From G963667145 sp963667145 (GTDB lineage: Bacteria > Cloacimonadota > Cloacimonadia > G963667145): a DNA stretch of 64,000 nt. The number at the start of each line of letters is the position of its first letter. Within the stretch, counting starts at the first letter, position 1. A program made the position numbers and the translations under genes. The stretch spans positions 868,001 to 932,000 of the forward strand of contig OY762943.1 in NCBI GenBank assembly GCA_963667145.1. Direction: 5' to 3'. Positions 51,200 to 60,268 of the stretch are shown here, one piece after another. The notes below the pieces were generated by a model. The model saw only the letters and a program-made list of their open reading frames with translations, made no database searches and was not told where the DNA came from.

Positions 51200-53788
51200 T
51201 TACAAAATTTCCGCTAATTTCTTCTTTATCAAGCTCATTACTTCCGCTTCTCCGCCTTGAGGGAACTCTCCTGCACCAAAAGCCAACTCTGGTCTGCCAC
51301 CACCTTTGCCACCGAACACCGAAGCAATTTCCCTGATGACATCGCCAGCTTTCACCTTCTGCACATTATCCTGCGAAACTCCCACTCCGATGGAAATCTT
51401 CTCCGCCTTGGGTGATGCCAACATCACCAATCCGTTACCCAATTTGTCCAACAAAATCGGAACACTCTTCTTCAAGTCGGAATTTTCGGGCAAATATCCA
51501 ACCACAACATCGATGTCACCAATCGCTTGCTTATCCGAAAGTAAATCGTTCAGCTTGGAGGAAACCAATCTGTCGTTCAGGCTCTCAACCTCTTTCAGCA
51601 AGCTCTTTCGCTCTTGCACCAAACTCTCAGCTTTTTCGGAGAGTTTGTCAGCCGAAGCTCCCAGTTTCCCCGACAAATCCGACAAAAGCTTTTCTTTGCC
51701 AAGGCAATAATCCAAAGCTTTTTGTGCACACACTGCAGAAATCCGCCTGATGCCCGCTGCAATAGAACCCTCGGAAACTATTTTGAACAAACCGATTTGT
51801 CCGCTGTTTGCCAAGTGTGTGCCACCGCAAAGTTCCATGGAAACGTCGCCGACATTCACCACGCGAACTTTGTCGCCATAATTGTCATCGAAAAACGCCA
51901 AAGCACCTTCGCTCTTAGCTTCCTCTATCTCCATAACTCGTGTTCCCACAGGCAAACAAGCACGCGAAACCTCGTTAATCTCGTTCTCGATTTTTTGCAA
52001 TTGCTCGGCAGAAATCTTATCGATGCACACAAAATCAAACCGCAAACCATCTTCCGTTACTTGCGAGCCTTTTTGCTGAACGAAGTCGCCCAAATTTTTC
52101 TTGAGCACCGACTGGAGAATGTGCGTTGCTGTGTGATGCGTGCTGATGATTGCACGCCTGTCTATATCGATAGACGCTTCGACCTTATCGCCAACTTTGG
52201 CAGAATTCCCAATCAACTCGCCACGATGCAAAATCACCTTGCCGACCTTGGAAACATCTTTTACATTCAGCGTCCAATTTGCTCCAACTATCTTGCCAGT
52301 ATCACAAATCTGACCACCAGAGGTCGCGTAAAATGGCGTTTTGTCCAAAGCAACTATCCACTCCTCATTGTCCTCTTGTTCTGCGTAAAGAACTGTCAAA
52401 TTGCAACTAACTTCCTCATAACCAACAAACTCACTCGATGCAACAGCAGAAATATCGCCCTTCAACTCGGAAGCACCTTGGTCGAATTTCGCAGCGTCTC
52501 TTGCCCGCTGTTTTTGCTCGTCCATACACTTCTCAAAGCCTAACAAATCGACTTTCAAGCATTTTTCTTCAGCCATCAGAGCCGTTAAATCCAAAGGGAA
52601 CCCGAAAGTATCATAAAGCAAAAACGCATCCGCACCACAGATGTCTTTGCCCGAAGTAACAATCTCTTCAAACTTAACCAAGCCCTTGTCCAGCGTCTTG
52701 TTGAACCGCTCTTCCTCGGACTTGATTATCATCTTGATGTAGTCCTGCTTCTCGCCAATCTCCGTGTAATGCTCGCCCATCGCAGCCACCACAACATCCA
52801 CCAAACTGAACAGGAACGGCTCGGTGAGACCAATCACTCTGCCGAAGCGACACGCACGACGCAAAATCCTGCGAAGTACATAGCCTCTGCCCTCATTGGA
52901 CGGCATTCCACCATCAGCCAACGCAAAGGTCAAAGCCCGAATGTGGTCGGCTATCACGCGAAATGCAACATCGTCCTCAATCTTGGAAATGCCACGAACT
53001 CTGGCGATAATAGGCGTGAAAACATCCGTGTCATAATTGCTCGGCACACTCTGAATGACGCGGGCAATCCGCTCCATTCCAGCACCAGTATCGACATACT
53101 TATTCTGCAAATCCACCAGCGAACCGTCTTCCACTCGCTGATGCTGAATGAACACCAAATTCCACAGCTCCACAAAGCGATGACAATCGCCATTCACCTT
53201 GCAGACATGACCTTTGACATCTTTCAGATTGCACTCATCTTCGCCCAAATCGATGTGAATTTCCGAGCAAGGTCCACAAGGACCAGTAGCTCCCATTTCC
53301 CAAAAATTGTCCTTGTCGCCGTGATACTCAATATGCTCAGGATTGATGTCCGTGCAACTCTTCCACAAATCAAAAGCCTCTTGGTCGCTGGTGTGCACAG
53401 TGGCATACAGCTTGTCCTTCGGCATTTCCAACACCTCTGTCAGAAATTCCCAAGCCCACTGAATAGCTTCCTTTTTGTAATAGTCGGCGAACGACCAATT
53501 GCCCAACATCTCGAAAAACGTGTGATGATAGCCGTCTTTGCCCACATCTTCCAAGTCGTTGTGCTTGCCACCAGCTCTGATGCACTTTTGAGAATTTGCC
53601 ACTCGGGGAAATTCCGGCTTCTCCAATCCCAAAAAAATGTTCTTGAATTGGTTCATGCCAGCATTGGCAAAAAGAAGCGTGGGGTCGTCCTGCGGAACCA
53701 CAGACGATGATGAAACAAACTTGTGTTTCTTGCTTATAAAAAATTCTATAAAACTCTTTCGCAGTTGATTACATGTTAATTTTTTCAC
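51200..53788 (-). CDS. alaS: Alanyl-tRNA synthetase
   Basis: An 862-residue class II synthetase. Motif 1 region: F-F-I-S-K-K-H-K-F-V-S-S-S-S-V-V-P; motif 2: R-A-G-G-K-H-N-D-L-E-D-V-G; motif 3: N-E-G-R-G-Y-V-L-R-R-I-L-R-R-A. The editing domain has H-H-T-A-T-H-I-L and C-G-G-T-H-L. The C-Ala domain ends with G-G-K-G-G-G-R-P-E-L-A-F-G-A-G. Length and domains are complete. It heads the long minus-strand run through the rod operon. Confidence 0.98.
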   Translation of the reverse strand: MKKLTCNQLRKSFIEFFISKKHKFVSSSSVVPQDDPTLLFANAGMNQFKNIFLGLEKPEFPRVANSQKCIRAGGKHNDLEDVGKDGYHHTFFEMLGNWSFADYYKKEAIQWAWEFLTEVLEMPKDKLYATVHTSDQEAFDLWKSCTDINPEHIEYHGDKDNFWEMGATGPCGPCSEIHIDLGEDECNLKDVKGHVCKVNGDCHRFVELWNLVFIQHQRVEDGSLVDLQNKYVDTGAGMERIARVIQSVPSNYDTDVFTPIIARVRGISKIEDDVAFRVIADHIRALTFALADGGMPSNEGRGYVLRRILRRACRFGRVIGLTEPFLFSLVDVVVAAMGEHYTEIGEKQDYIKMIIKSEEERFNKTLDKGLVKFEEIVTSGKDICGADAFLLYDTFGFPLDLTALMAEEKCLKVDLLGFEKCMDEQKQRARDAAKFDQGASELKGDISAVASSEFVGYEEVSCNLTVLYAEQEDNEEWIVALDKTPFYATSGGQICDTGKIVGANWTLNVKDVSKVGKVILHRGELIGNSAKVGDKVEASIDIDRRAIISTHHTATHILQSVLKKNLGDFVQQKGSQVTEDGLRFDFVCIDKISAEQLQKIENEINEVSRACLPVGTRVMEIEEAKSEGALAFFDDNYGDKVRVVNVGDVSMELCGGTHLANSGQIGLFKIVSEGSIAAGIRRISAVCAQKALDYCLGKEKLLSDLSGKLGASADKLSEKAESLVQERKSLLKEVESLNDRLVSSKLNDLLSDKQAIGDIDVVVGYLPENSDLKKSVPILLDKLGNGLVMLASPKAEKISIGVGVSQDNVQKVKAGDVIREIASVFGGKGGGRPELAFGAGEFPQGGEAEVMSLIKKKLAEIL

Positions 53789-53837
53789 TACTATCCTAAA
53801 TCCTTATGTCGATGTAACACCGATTGATGCTTATTGT

Positions 53838-53866
53838 TTAGATTTGTAATGAGCTAAGCGTGTCAA
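53838..53866 (-). promoter_or_regulatory. Promoter for the alaS operon
   Basis: Minus strand TTGACA (53866-53861), 17-nt spacer, ATCTAA (53843-53838), about 50 nt before the alaS ATG. A weaker plus-strand TTGACT at 53912-53917 could serve the divergent DUF4145 gene. Confidence 0.6.
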
Positions 53867-53968
53867 GAAAATTTTGGGATAGCGAAATTTGCTGGCTAAA
53901 TAAAATATGCTTTGACTAAAAAAATGTGCATTGCTCATTGGTTCAAATCCAACCTTTAGGAGAATGTT

Positions 53969-54592
53969 ATGAGATATACACAACCAGAAGTTTCCAAAAA
54001 ATCATTCACTTGCCCTCATTGTGGAACAATATCAAAACAAGATTGGTGGGGTAGTTATTGGAATAAAAATGTATATTTTGAACATGAAGAAAAAGAGTTG
54101 TGGATAGGAAAATGTCAAAACTGCGAAAAGCATACTCTTTGGATTAACGATAAAATGTACTACCCCGAAACTGGTAATGCACCTTCCCCAAACCCTGAAA
54201 TGCCAAATTCAGTCAAAGTGCTATATTTAGAAGCTGCTTCTATTCATACAAAATCTCCTAGAGGAGCTGCTGGATTATTGAGATTAGCTATTCAAGTATT
54301 GTGTAAAGAATTAGGAGAAGAAGGAAAAAATATTAATAATGACATAGCTAATTTAGTAAAAAAAGGTCTTCCTGAAATTGTTCAACAGTCCTTAGACATT
54401 GTTAGAGTTACAGGAAATGACGCAGTTCATCCTGGACAAATAGATACTGATAATAGTGAAACTGTTAAAAAACTATTTGAATTGGTAAATATAATAATTG
54501 AATATATGATTGCACTTCCTAAAAAAGTAAGTGGTTTGTATGACTCCTTACCTACAGACAAAAAATCTGCCATTAAAAATCGCGATAAATAA
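53969..54592 (+). CDS. DUF4145 protein with N-terminal zinc ribbon
   Basis: A 207-residue protein. N-terminal C-P-H-C and C-Q-N-C pairs (zinc ribbon, about 15-54) precede a DUF4145 helical domain with S-P-R-G-A-A-G-L-L-R-L-A-I-Q-V-L-C-K-E-L and V-R-V-T-G-N-D-A-V-H-P-G, the family's R-x-x-G-N-x-A-x-H signature. DUF4145 is often attached to restriction or helicase proteins and defence islands. Here it is a lone gene with AGGAG ribosome site, low GC (23% in the line at 54301) and a hairpin-rich spacer behind it. Confidence 0.82.
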   Translation: MRYTQPEVSKKSFTCPHCGTISKQDWWGSYWNKNVYFEHEEKELWIGKCQNCEKHTLWINDKMYYPETGNAPSPNPEMPNSVKVLYLEAASIHTKSPRGAAGLLRLAIQVLCKELGEEGKNINNDIANLVKKGLPEIVQQSLDIVRVTGNDAVHPGQIDTDNSETVKKLFELVNIIIEYMIALPKKVSGLYDSLPTDKKSAIKNRDK

Positions 54593-55089
54593 TTTGCTCT
54601 CGCTCAAGTTTGCCTTCCCAAGCTGGAGCTTAGGAACGAGACCAAAGAATATTTCGTGTGGGTTGGGGTGGCTACAAATCCTTAAGTTGAACCTCGTGAA
54701 AATAGAAAACGACTGAAGTCAATTATTGTGCGATACCTGTAGTCTCTCTAACAAATTGCTTCTCGGACTTCACAGGTTGAGCTTACAATATGACGAAGAA
54801 GTTGAATATTTTAGAGGTGAGACTTCGGATTTTGGTTTTACCTTTTGTGTTACTTTTAGCTTTGTCCACACAAAAGGAAAAGTAACAAAATCAAACAAAA
54901 GAGAGAGTACAAACTGGATTCCCACTTGCGTGAGAATGAGGATGCTTGGGCTTCCTGCTTCTCTTAGGCTTCTTGCTCCTCTATACCTCATACCCGTGCA
55001 AACGGGTATCTATTCTTGACTATCTTTTAAAAAGGAAAATCTACAAGATAGCTTGACCAATTCCCCCAACAAATCTTATCAAAATCACC
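54593..55089 (+). repeat. 497-bp non-coding spacer with four REP-like inverted repeats
   Basis: No convincing gene; the one 97-codon frame here runs through all the palindromes. Inverted repeats: TTCCCAAGCT/AGCTTAGGAA with a 2-nt loop (54615-54636, one mismatch); a compound element at 54841-54886 where CCTTTTGTGT pairs with ACACAAAAGG, or GTTACTTTT with AAAAGTAAC, mutually exclusively; ATTCCCAC/GTGAGAAT (54918-54937, one mismatch); and ATACCCGT/ACGGGTAT (54990-55009, perfect). Such palindromes are typical of dispersed intergenic repeats. Confidence 0.65.
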
Positions 55090-55743
55090 ATGAAATCATC
55101 AAAAAAAATATTGCTCTTCATCGCCATCTTCCTGCTCACACAAACAGCCTTGCAACTGCTATTGCGATGCTATCCAAACAGCTACCTACCAGACCAAAAA
55201 GCTCTCTTCAGCCTCATCTTCACCGCCAAAAATTCTGGTAGCCACCTGCTGATACTCTCCCTGTTCTTCTACTTCTGCATCACCGCACCCGTTGTGGAAG
55301 AAGCCATTTTTCGCCTCAGCTTAGGCAACCTCAACTTCCTGCCCATCAGTATCTTCTGCTTCGTCGCCTTCGTCAGTAGCGAATACTTCTTTCGCCTACA
55401 AGCCGAAAGCGTCCTCCACCTGTGGCTCAAAACATTTTGGATAGTCTGCATCACCCTCATCCTGATGCACTTCGGAAAAAATCTCTTCTATCTGAGAGCG
55501 TTGGAAAATTTTTGGAGCAAGCCAACAAAGACAGCAATCATTTTCAGCTTCTGCTTCGCCCTGTTGCATATGAACTACGGCAACATCGCCAGTCCACTGA
55601 GCTTCGTTTTGGGAATACTCCCCTTTCTGTTTTTGGGATTCGCCCTCAGCTATTTGAGGATAAAATTGGGATTCGCCTACAGTTGCACCTATCACGCTCT
55701 GAACAACATCTTGGCTTTCGTCATCGTTTTCGCTAATGTCTGA
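55090..55743 (+). CDS. CPBP-family intramembrane metalloprotease
   Basis: A 217-residue, multi-spanning membrane protein. CPBP (Abi/CaaX-protease) motifs: V-V-E-E-A-I-F-R-L (EExxxR, about residues 61-69), F-A-L-L-H-M-N-Y (second His motif), and C-T-Y-H-A-L-N-N near the end (third His). All catalytic ligands are present. Its stop overlaps convergent purH by 11 nt. Substrate unknown; in other bacteria such proteases act in peptide maturation or immunity. Confidence 0.83.
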   Translation: MKSSKKILLFIAIFLLTQTALQLLLRCYPNSYLPDQKALFSLIFTAKNSGSHLLILSLFFYFCITAPVVEEAIFRLSLGNLNFLPISIFCFVAFVSSEYFFRLQAESVLHLWLKTFWIVCITLILMHFGKNLFYLRALENFWSKPTKTAIIFSFCFALLHMNYGNIASPLSFVLGILPFLFLGFALSYLRIKLGFAYSCTYHALNNILAFVIVFANV

Positions 55744-57256
55744 AGTGTCGCACTCCCGTGAGAACCAGCCGAACTCCCCGCTTCTCACACGCTTGGATGA
55801 CCTGCTTATCTCGGATAGAACCACCAGGCTGCACAATCGTCGTTATTCCAGTTTCCGCTATCGCATCCACATTGTCAGCAAAGGGCAAAAAAGCATCTGA
55901 AATCAAATAGCAATCACTCGTCTTACCTGTGAAGTCACCCAACTCGATAGCTCGCTTCAGCTTACGCACAGCCAACTCGATGGCGTCCAACCTATTCGGC
56001 TGACCACACCCCATGGAAACCTGACGAAAACAATTTTTCTCATCTCGATAAACCACCGTAACCGCATTGGAAAGCAAATTCTTAACAACTTTCGTCCCAA
56101 AGGAAATCAGCCCTCTATCAAGCCCATTCTCATCGCCGACAATCACCTGCAAATCCTCTGCTTCGACCGCATCAACCTCTTGTGCTATCATCAAAGTGTC
56201 CAGTTGCTTGAACGCAACATCGGAAAATTTCGCCTCTTTGTCGTAAGTACACACAGCCAATTTCTTCTTCCGAGCGAGATATTCCCGTGCATCCGAACTA
56301 AAAGACGGAGCTATCACAGCTTCCACGAATTTGGTGCGAGATTTGTCCTCCAAGCACAGAAACGCCAAATCTTGCTGAGCAACCTCGTAGGAAAAGACTA
56401 TCACCGAGCCGAAAGCCGAAACGGAATCTCCAGACCAAGCCAAAGACAACAAATTTTCATTACTGGTTCCTGCGGAAATCCCACACGGATTCCCATGCTT
56501 GATGATAACACAAGCCGGCAAATCCTGCTCTCTCGCACACTCCAAGCCAGCTTTGATGTCCAAAAAATTGTTATAAGACAACTGCTTCCCTTGGAGTTGT
56601 CTAAGTCCCGCAAACGCAAAATCTTCCACTGGATAGCACCACGCATTTTGATGAGGATTTTCCCCATAGCGAAGAGCATCGTCACTCAAACCCAGAGCAA
56701 TCATTCTGTCGTATTCACTGCACTTCACAAAAGATTTTATCGCCAATCGCTTGGAAGTCTGCACGCTGATGTTTCCCTGATTTTCCTCGAGTTCCTGCAC
56801 AAAATTGTCGTAATCTTCCACATCACTCAGCGACACCACATAACGATGATTTTTCGCAGAAGCTCGCAAAAGAGCAACACCACCAATGTCGATTTGCTCT
56901 ATCAACTTATCCGCATCCGTCTCATCTCGCCACACGGAGTAGAAATCGTACAAATTGCAAACCACCAAATCGATGGGAACAACACCCAATTTCTCGGCCT
57001 CCGCACCATGTTTCTCTCGGTCAAAAAGCAAACTGCCCATAACCTGCACGGACAAGCTCTTGCACCTGCCATCAAACGCCTGATTGTACCCCGTCACTTC
57101 AGCCAGAGGAAGAAAAGGAATGCCCTCGCTCTGCAAAAACTTTCCCGTTCCGTCACTAGCAACCAACTCCACATCAAATCTCCGCAACGCTTTGGCTAAA
57201 AAAGATAAGCCCTTTTTATCCGTAACAGACAAAAGAGCCCTATTGATTTTTATCAT
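55733..57256 (-). CDS. purH: Bifunctional AICAR transformylase/IMP cyclohydrolase
   Basis: A 507-residue enzyme for the last two steps of IMP synthesis. The N-terminal MGS-like cyclohydrolase domain begins A-L-L-S-V-T-D-K-K-G-L and has V-A-S-D-G-T and E-V-T-G-Y (usual S-T-G-T and V-x-x-x-T-G). The C-terminal transformylase domain has R-Y-G-E-N-P-H-Q-N-A, I-K-H-G-N-P-C-G, and ends G-V-R-H-F-R-H. Shares an operon with apt (4-nt gap). Confidence 0.96.
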   Translation of the reverse strand: MIKINRALLSVTDKKGLSFLAKALRRFDVELVASDGTGKFLQSEGIPFLPLAEVTGYNQAFDGRCKSLSVQVMGSLLFDREKHGAEAEKLGVVPIDLVVCNLYDFYSVWRDETDADKLIEQIDIGGVALLRASAKNHRYVVSLSDVEDYDNFVQELEENQGNISVQTSKRLAIKSFVKCSEYDRMIALGLSDDALRYGENPHQNAWCYPVEDFAFAGLRQLQGKQLSYNNFLDIKAGLECAREQDLPACVIIKHGNPCGISAGTSNENLLSLAWSGDSVSAFGSVIVFSYEVAQQDLAFLCLEDKSRTKFVEAVIAPSFSSDAREYLARKKKLAVCTYDKEAKFSDVAFKQLDTLMIAQEVDAVEAEDLQVIVGDENGLDRGLISFGTKVVKNLLSNAVTVVYRDEKNCFRQVSMGCGQPNRLDAIELAVRKLKRAIELGDFTGKTSDCYLISDAFLPFADNVDAIAETGITTIVQPGGSIRDKQVIQACEKRGVRLVLTGVRHFRH

Positions 57257-57260
57257 CTAT

Positions 57261-57770
57261 TTAATATTCCACCAAACTTCTCACCTGCATTCCAGCGACC
57301 GTGTAATTCTTGTCATGCAAAAAGGGCAAATCGATGAGAACACTCAAACCCTTTACATCGTAACCAGCTTCCTGACAAAGCTCATAAGCAGTTTGCAGAG
57401 TTCCGCCCGTAGCCAAAACATCATCAACAATCAAAATCTTCTTGTTCCCAGGTTTTACTTCCAAAACTTCCCTCGCGTATTCGTTAGTGGAAAGTTTAGC
57501 CAAAAAGGGCGGAGGCAATTTTCCTTTCTTGCGGATAAGCACCAAACCTTTCTTCAAAATCGCACTCATCGCACTGGCAAAAACAAATCCTCTGGACTCA
57601 ATGCCAGCTATCGCTTCTACCTCATCCCAATCCACATCGCTGTTCTCAATCATCTCGTTGGCGGCTTTCACAAAATTCTCGCTATACAAAAGAGGCGTAA
57701 TGTCCTTGAAAATGACGCCTTTCTCTGGGAAATCGGGAATATCCGCAATAAACTCTTTAATCCAATTCAT
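57261..57770 (-). CDS. apt: Adenine phosphoribosyltransferase
   Basis: A 169-residue purine-salvage enzyme forming AMP from adenine and PRPP. Signatures: I-P-D-F-P-E-K-G-V-I-F-K-D-I-T-P-L, I-A-G-I-E-S-R-G-F-V-F-A, R-K-K-G-K-L-P, and the PRPP loop I-L-I-V-D-D-V-L-A-T-G-G-T. Length is normal. It lies between a small membrane gene and purH. Confidence 0.96.
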   Translation of the reverse strand: MNWIKEFIADIPDFPEKGVIFKDITPLLYSENFVKAANEMIENSDVDWDEVEAIAGIESRGFVFASAMSAILKKGLVLIRKKGKLPPPFLAKLSTNEYAREVLEVKPGNKKILIVDDVLATGGTLQTAYELCQEAGYDVKGLSVLIDLPFLHDKNYTVAGMQVRSLVEY

Positions 57771-57794
57771 TTCGCAGTTCCTCTCAACTCAACT

Positions 57795-58124
57795 TTACAA
57801 TGCAGAAATCACTTCCAACAGCTTCTGAATGCTCAAAATAAACACCACAAACAAAAACAAAAAGCAAAGCAGATTGACGAACAAAGAAATCGTCAACTTC
57901 CGCTTCAGGAATTTCATCGCATGCTCCAACTCTTCTATCCTTTTAGAATCTTCTTCTTGAGTTCTCCTGACCAGCAACATCTGATAAGAGTTGGAAAGTC
58001 CAACCTCCACTTCCCCCGTTTTCTCATACTCTTTTTTTACGTTATGCTCGGTCAAGCTCTCCAATTCATCCAAATAGAAGTCTTCATCAAAATGATAAGT
58101 CTTTACAAATTTTCTCATACCCAA
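57795..58124 (-). CDS. Small coiled-coil membrane protein
   Basis: A 109-residue protein: a polar N-terminal half, then a charged helix (E-E-D-S-K-R-I-E-E-L-E-H-A-M-K-F-L-K) likely to form a coiled coil. A single hydrophobic segment near residues 78-100 (S-L-F-V-N-L-L-C-F-L-F-L) makes it a tail-anchored-type membrane protein. Divergent from rpsT, upstream of apt by 24 bp. A second ATG two codons on is an equal start. Function unknown. Confidence 0.6.
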   Translation of the reverse strand: MGMRKFVKTYHFDEDFYLDELESLTEHNVKKEYEKTGEVEVGLSNSYQMLLVRRTQEEDSKRIEELEHAMKFLKRKLTISLFVNLLCFLFLFVVFILSIQKLLEVISAL

Positions 58125-58208
58125 ACTCTTTACTCAGAGTCTTCTCTGTCAACTAAAATAGTTTTATTGAAAACTGAAATCACTTTTTGAAACATCGTGA
58201 GTTTTTGC

Positions 58209-58237
58209 TTGACACATTTTGCGTCTATTTTTTTTAA
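58209..58237 (+). promoter_or_regulatory. Promoter for rpsT-ftsY operon
   Basis: TTGACA (58209-58214), 17-nt spacer, TTTTAA (58232-58237), or TTTAAT one base on. A ribosome site AGGAGAG and ATG at 58271 follow. The -35 context is TTTTTGCTTGAC. Confidence 0.65.
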
Positions 58238-58270
58238 TCACCAACAATTATAAAAACTTTAGGAGAGAAA

Positions 58271-58534
58271 ATGCCTGAACATAAATCGTGTGAAAAGCGA
58301 CTAAGACAAGACAAAATGAGAAACGCTAGAAATCACTTTGTGAAATCTACCATCTCCACTTTGTCCAAAAAAATCAAAAAAGGTAACCTTGATAAAGAAC
58401 AATCTATGGCTGTTTTGAGAGAAGTTTTTTCAAAATTGGACAAGGCTGCCAAAACCAAAGTTATTCACAAAAGAACCGCAGACCGGAGAAAAAGCAGACT
58501 GCAAGAATTTATCAACAAGAAATTTGCTGAATAA
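58271..58534 (+). CDS. rpsT: 30S ribosomal protein S20
   Basis: An 87-residue, very basic, all-helical protein. S20 signatures: K-S-C-E-K-R-L-R-Q-D near the N-terminus, R-N-A-R-N-H-F-V-K-S-T-I, and the C-terminal V-I-H-K-R-T-A-D-R-R-K-S-R-L. A strong AGGAGAG ribosome site precedes it. It is unlinked from other ribosomal genes, as is usual for rpsT, and followed 7 nt later by ftsY. Confidence 0.95.
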   Translation: MPEHKSCEKRLRQDKMRNARNHFVKSTISTLSKKIKKGNLDKEQSMAVLREVFSKLDKAAKTKVIHKRTADRRKSRLQEFINKKFAE

Positions 58535-58541
58535 TTAATTT

Positions 58542-59507
58542 ATGAATTTATCATACCTGATAATAGGTGCAGCCATTTTGCTGTGCCTTTTTTTTGTTAT
58601 ATTTTTTGGATTTAGGAAAAAAAGCAAAACCAACTCCACATTAGTAACCGGCTCCCCCAAGAAGCAAAAACTATTTCATTCGCTAACCTCAATTTTCAAC
58701 TCGACGGTAAATCAAGAAATTCTGACCATCTTGGAAGAAAAACTCATTCAAGCGGACATTGATTTAGAAAGTTGCTCACAAATATTGAGCGAAGTTAAAG
58801 CGAAAAGCAAAATCGATTCCGATGAACTCAAAAAAATTCTCTCCGATATTCTGCACAGAGACTACGACCAAAAGCAGTGCAAACTTGACTTCTCCAAATC
58901 TCCGACAATCATGATGTTCGTGGGAGTGAACGGCGTAGGCAAAACATCCACCATTGGCAAACTGGCATGGAATTTGCGTCAACTGGGGAAATCGGTCTGC
59001 TTGGTGCCTGCGGACACATTCCGTGCTGGGGCAATTGACCAGCTGAAAATCTGGAGCGAAACAGCGAATTGTGATTTCATCCAAGCCAAAATGAACGAAG
59101 ACCCAGCTGCAGTTGTTTATCGTGGCATCGAGCAAGCAATAAAACAAAAGTACGACGTTTTGCTCATTGACACCGCAGGCAGATTGCACAACAATTCCAA
59201 CCTAATGGCACAATTAGAAAAAATCAGCAAAATCGCAAAAAAACTCTTGCCAAATGGAATTGATGAAACCATAGTTGTTTTGGATGGTTGCTTGGGTCAA
59301 AATAGCCTAATTCAGTTGGAAGAGTTTGATAAAATTTGCTCCCTCAGCGGTGTGGCTATCACCAAACTTGACGGCAGTGCAAAAGGTGGTGTCGTTTTTG
59401 GGATTAAGAGGAAGTACAATATTCCCGTTAAGCTGATAGGTATGGGAGAAAAAAAGGAAAACTTAAAATTTTTTGAGGTTGATGAATATGTCCAAAACTT
59501 GGTTTAG
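58542..59507 (+). CDS. ftsY: Signal recognition particle receptor FtsY with N-terminal membrane anchor
   Basis: A 321-residue SRP GTPase. In place of the long acidic A domain, the protein starts with a single hydrophobic helix (about residues 3-24) and a short basic linker, so it should be membrane-anchored. N domain at about 45-105. G motifs: G-V-N-G-V-G-K-T-S-T, D-T-F-R-A-G-A, D-T-A-G-R, T-K-L-D-G-S-A-K-G-G. The G4 region and the C-terminal G-M-G-E-K-K-E-N-L-K-F-F are standard. The 3' end overlaps the next gene. Confidence 0.95.
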   Translation: MNLSYLIIGAAILLCLFFVIFFGFRKKSKTNSTLVTGSPKKQKLFHSLTSIFNSTVNQEILTILEEKLIQADIDLESCSQILSEVKAKSKIDSDELKKILSDILHRDYDQKQCKLDFSKSPTIMMFVGVNGVGKTSTIGKLAWNLRQLGKSVCLVPADTFRAGAIDQLKIWSETANCDFIQAKMNEDPAAVVYRGIEQAIKQKYDVLLIDTAGRLHNNSNLMAQLEKISKIAKKLLPNGIDETIVVLDGCLGQNSLIQLEEFDKICSLSGVAITKLDGSAKGGVVFGIKRKYNIPVKLIGMGEKKENLKFFEVDEYVQNLV

Positions 59508-60252
59508 ATTTTGTGCTACTTTACTTTTTTCTTGTCTTTCTTGTGCCTTGTGGGGACAGATAAGCATTCCCGAAGAATTAGCGAAAGCCGAGCAACTCTA
59601 TGCAGAAAAAAACTATAACGGTGCTGTTTACCACTACACCAAGATAATAAACGAAGACCCTCGACATATCACTGCTTACAAAGGAATGGGCGACTGCTAC
59701 TTTCAAAACAAAAATTACGAAGAAGCTCTTAAAAATTACAAACGTGTAGAGTGGCTGGAACCAGATTACATAGACTATCGACTGGGGCTTACCTATTACT
59801 GCATTGGCGACTACCGACAAGCAAAAGGCTATTTTATTAAATCTATTCGCAACGATCCCACGAGAACCAACGTAAACTATTATTTGGGTAGAATCCACGA
59901 ATATCACAAAGAAGACGACTTTGCTCTTGATTGCTTCAAAAAAGAGTTGGAGCTTGCACCCATCGAGATGAACTATTTGGTTTTGGCAAAATTTTACTAT
60001 AAAAGACTTCGCTATGACGAATCCGTAGCGGTGATAGACAGCTTGGTGAAAGAGGTTCCTTGGTCTGCAGAAGGCTATCTATTGTATGGACAGATTGCAG
60101 AAAAAAGGAACTTTGAAAACAAAGCTATCGAAGATTATCAACGGGCTGCTCGTTTGGGTAGCGGAGAAGCTCAACTTTGGTTAGAACAAAAAGGTGTACC
60201 TTGGAGAAAGGAAAAAGGATTTTTGAAATTCCTAAAATTTTGGGAAGATTAA
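59488..60252 (+). CDS. Exported TPR protein
   Basis: About 254 residues from ATG 59488; GAGG at 59475 is 9 nt before it, while the in-frame ATG at 59482 is too close. A signal peptide runs to about C-A-L-W-G-Q. TPR units follow: L-A-K-A-E-Q-L-Y-A-E-K-N-Y-N-G-A, Y-E-E-A-L-K-N-Y-K-R-V, Y-R-Q-A-K-G-Y-F-I-K-S-I and F-A-L-D-C-F-K-K-E-L. It is likely periplasmic. It overlaps ftsY by 20 nt and precedes the leucine-triplet protein by 16 nt. Role unknown. Confidence 0.72.
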   Translation: MSKTWFRFCATLLFSCLSCALWGQISIPEELAKAEQLYAEKNYNGAVYHYTKIINEDPRHITAYKGMGDCYFQNKNYEEALKNYKRVEWLEPDYIDYRLGLTYYCIGDYRQAKGYFIKSIRNDPTRTNVNYYLGRIHEYHKEDDFALDCFKKELELAPIEMNYLVLAKFYYKRLRYDESVAVIDSLVKEVPWSAEGYLLYGQIAEKRNFENKAIEDYQRAARLGSGEAQLWLEQKGVPWRKEKGFLKFLKFWED

Positions 60253-60268
60253 AAACTAAGGAGAAAAT

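Noticed and set aside
54726..55019. 97-codon open frame in the repeat-rich spacer
   Set aside because: It passes through all the palindromes, and its product is the kind of W-I-P-x-C-V peptide that dispersed repeats produce when translated. No ribosome site.
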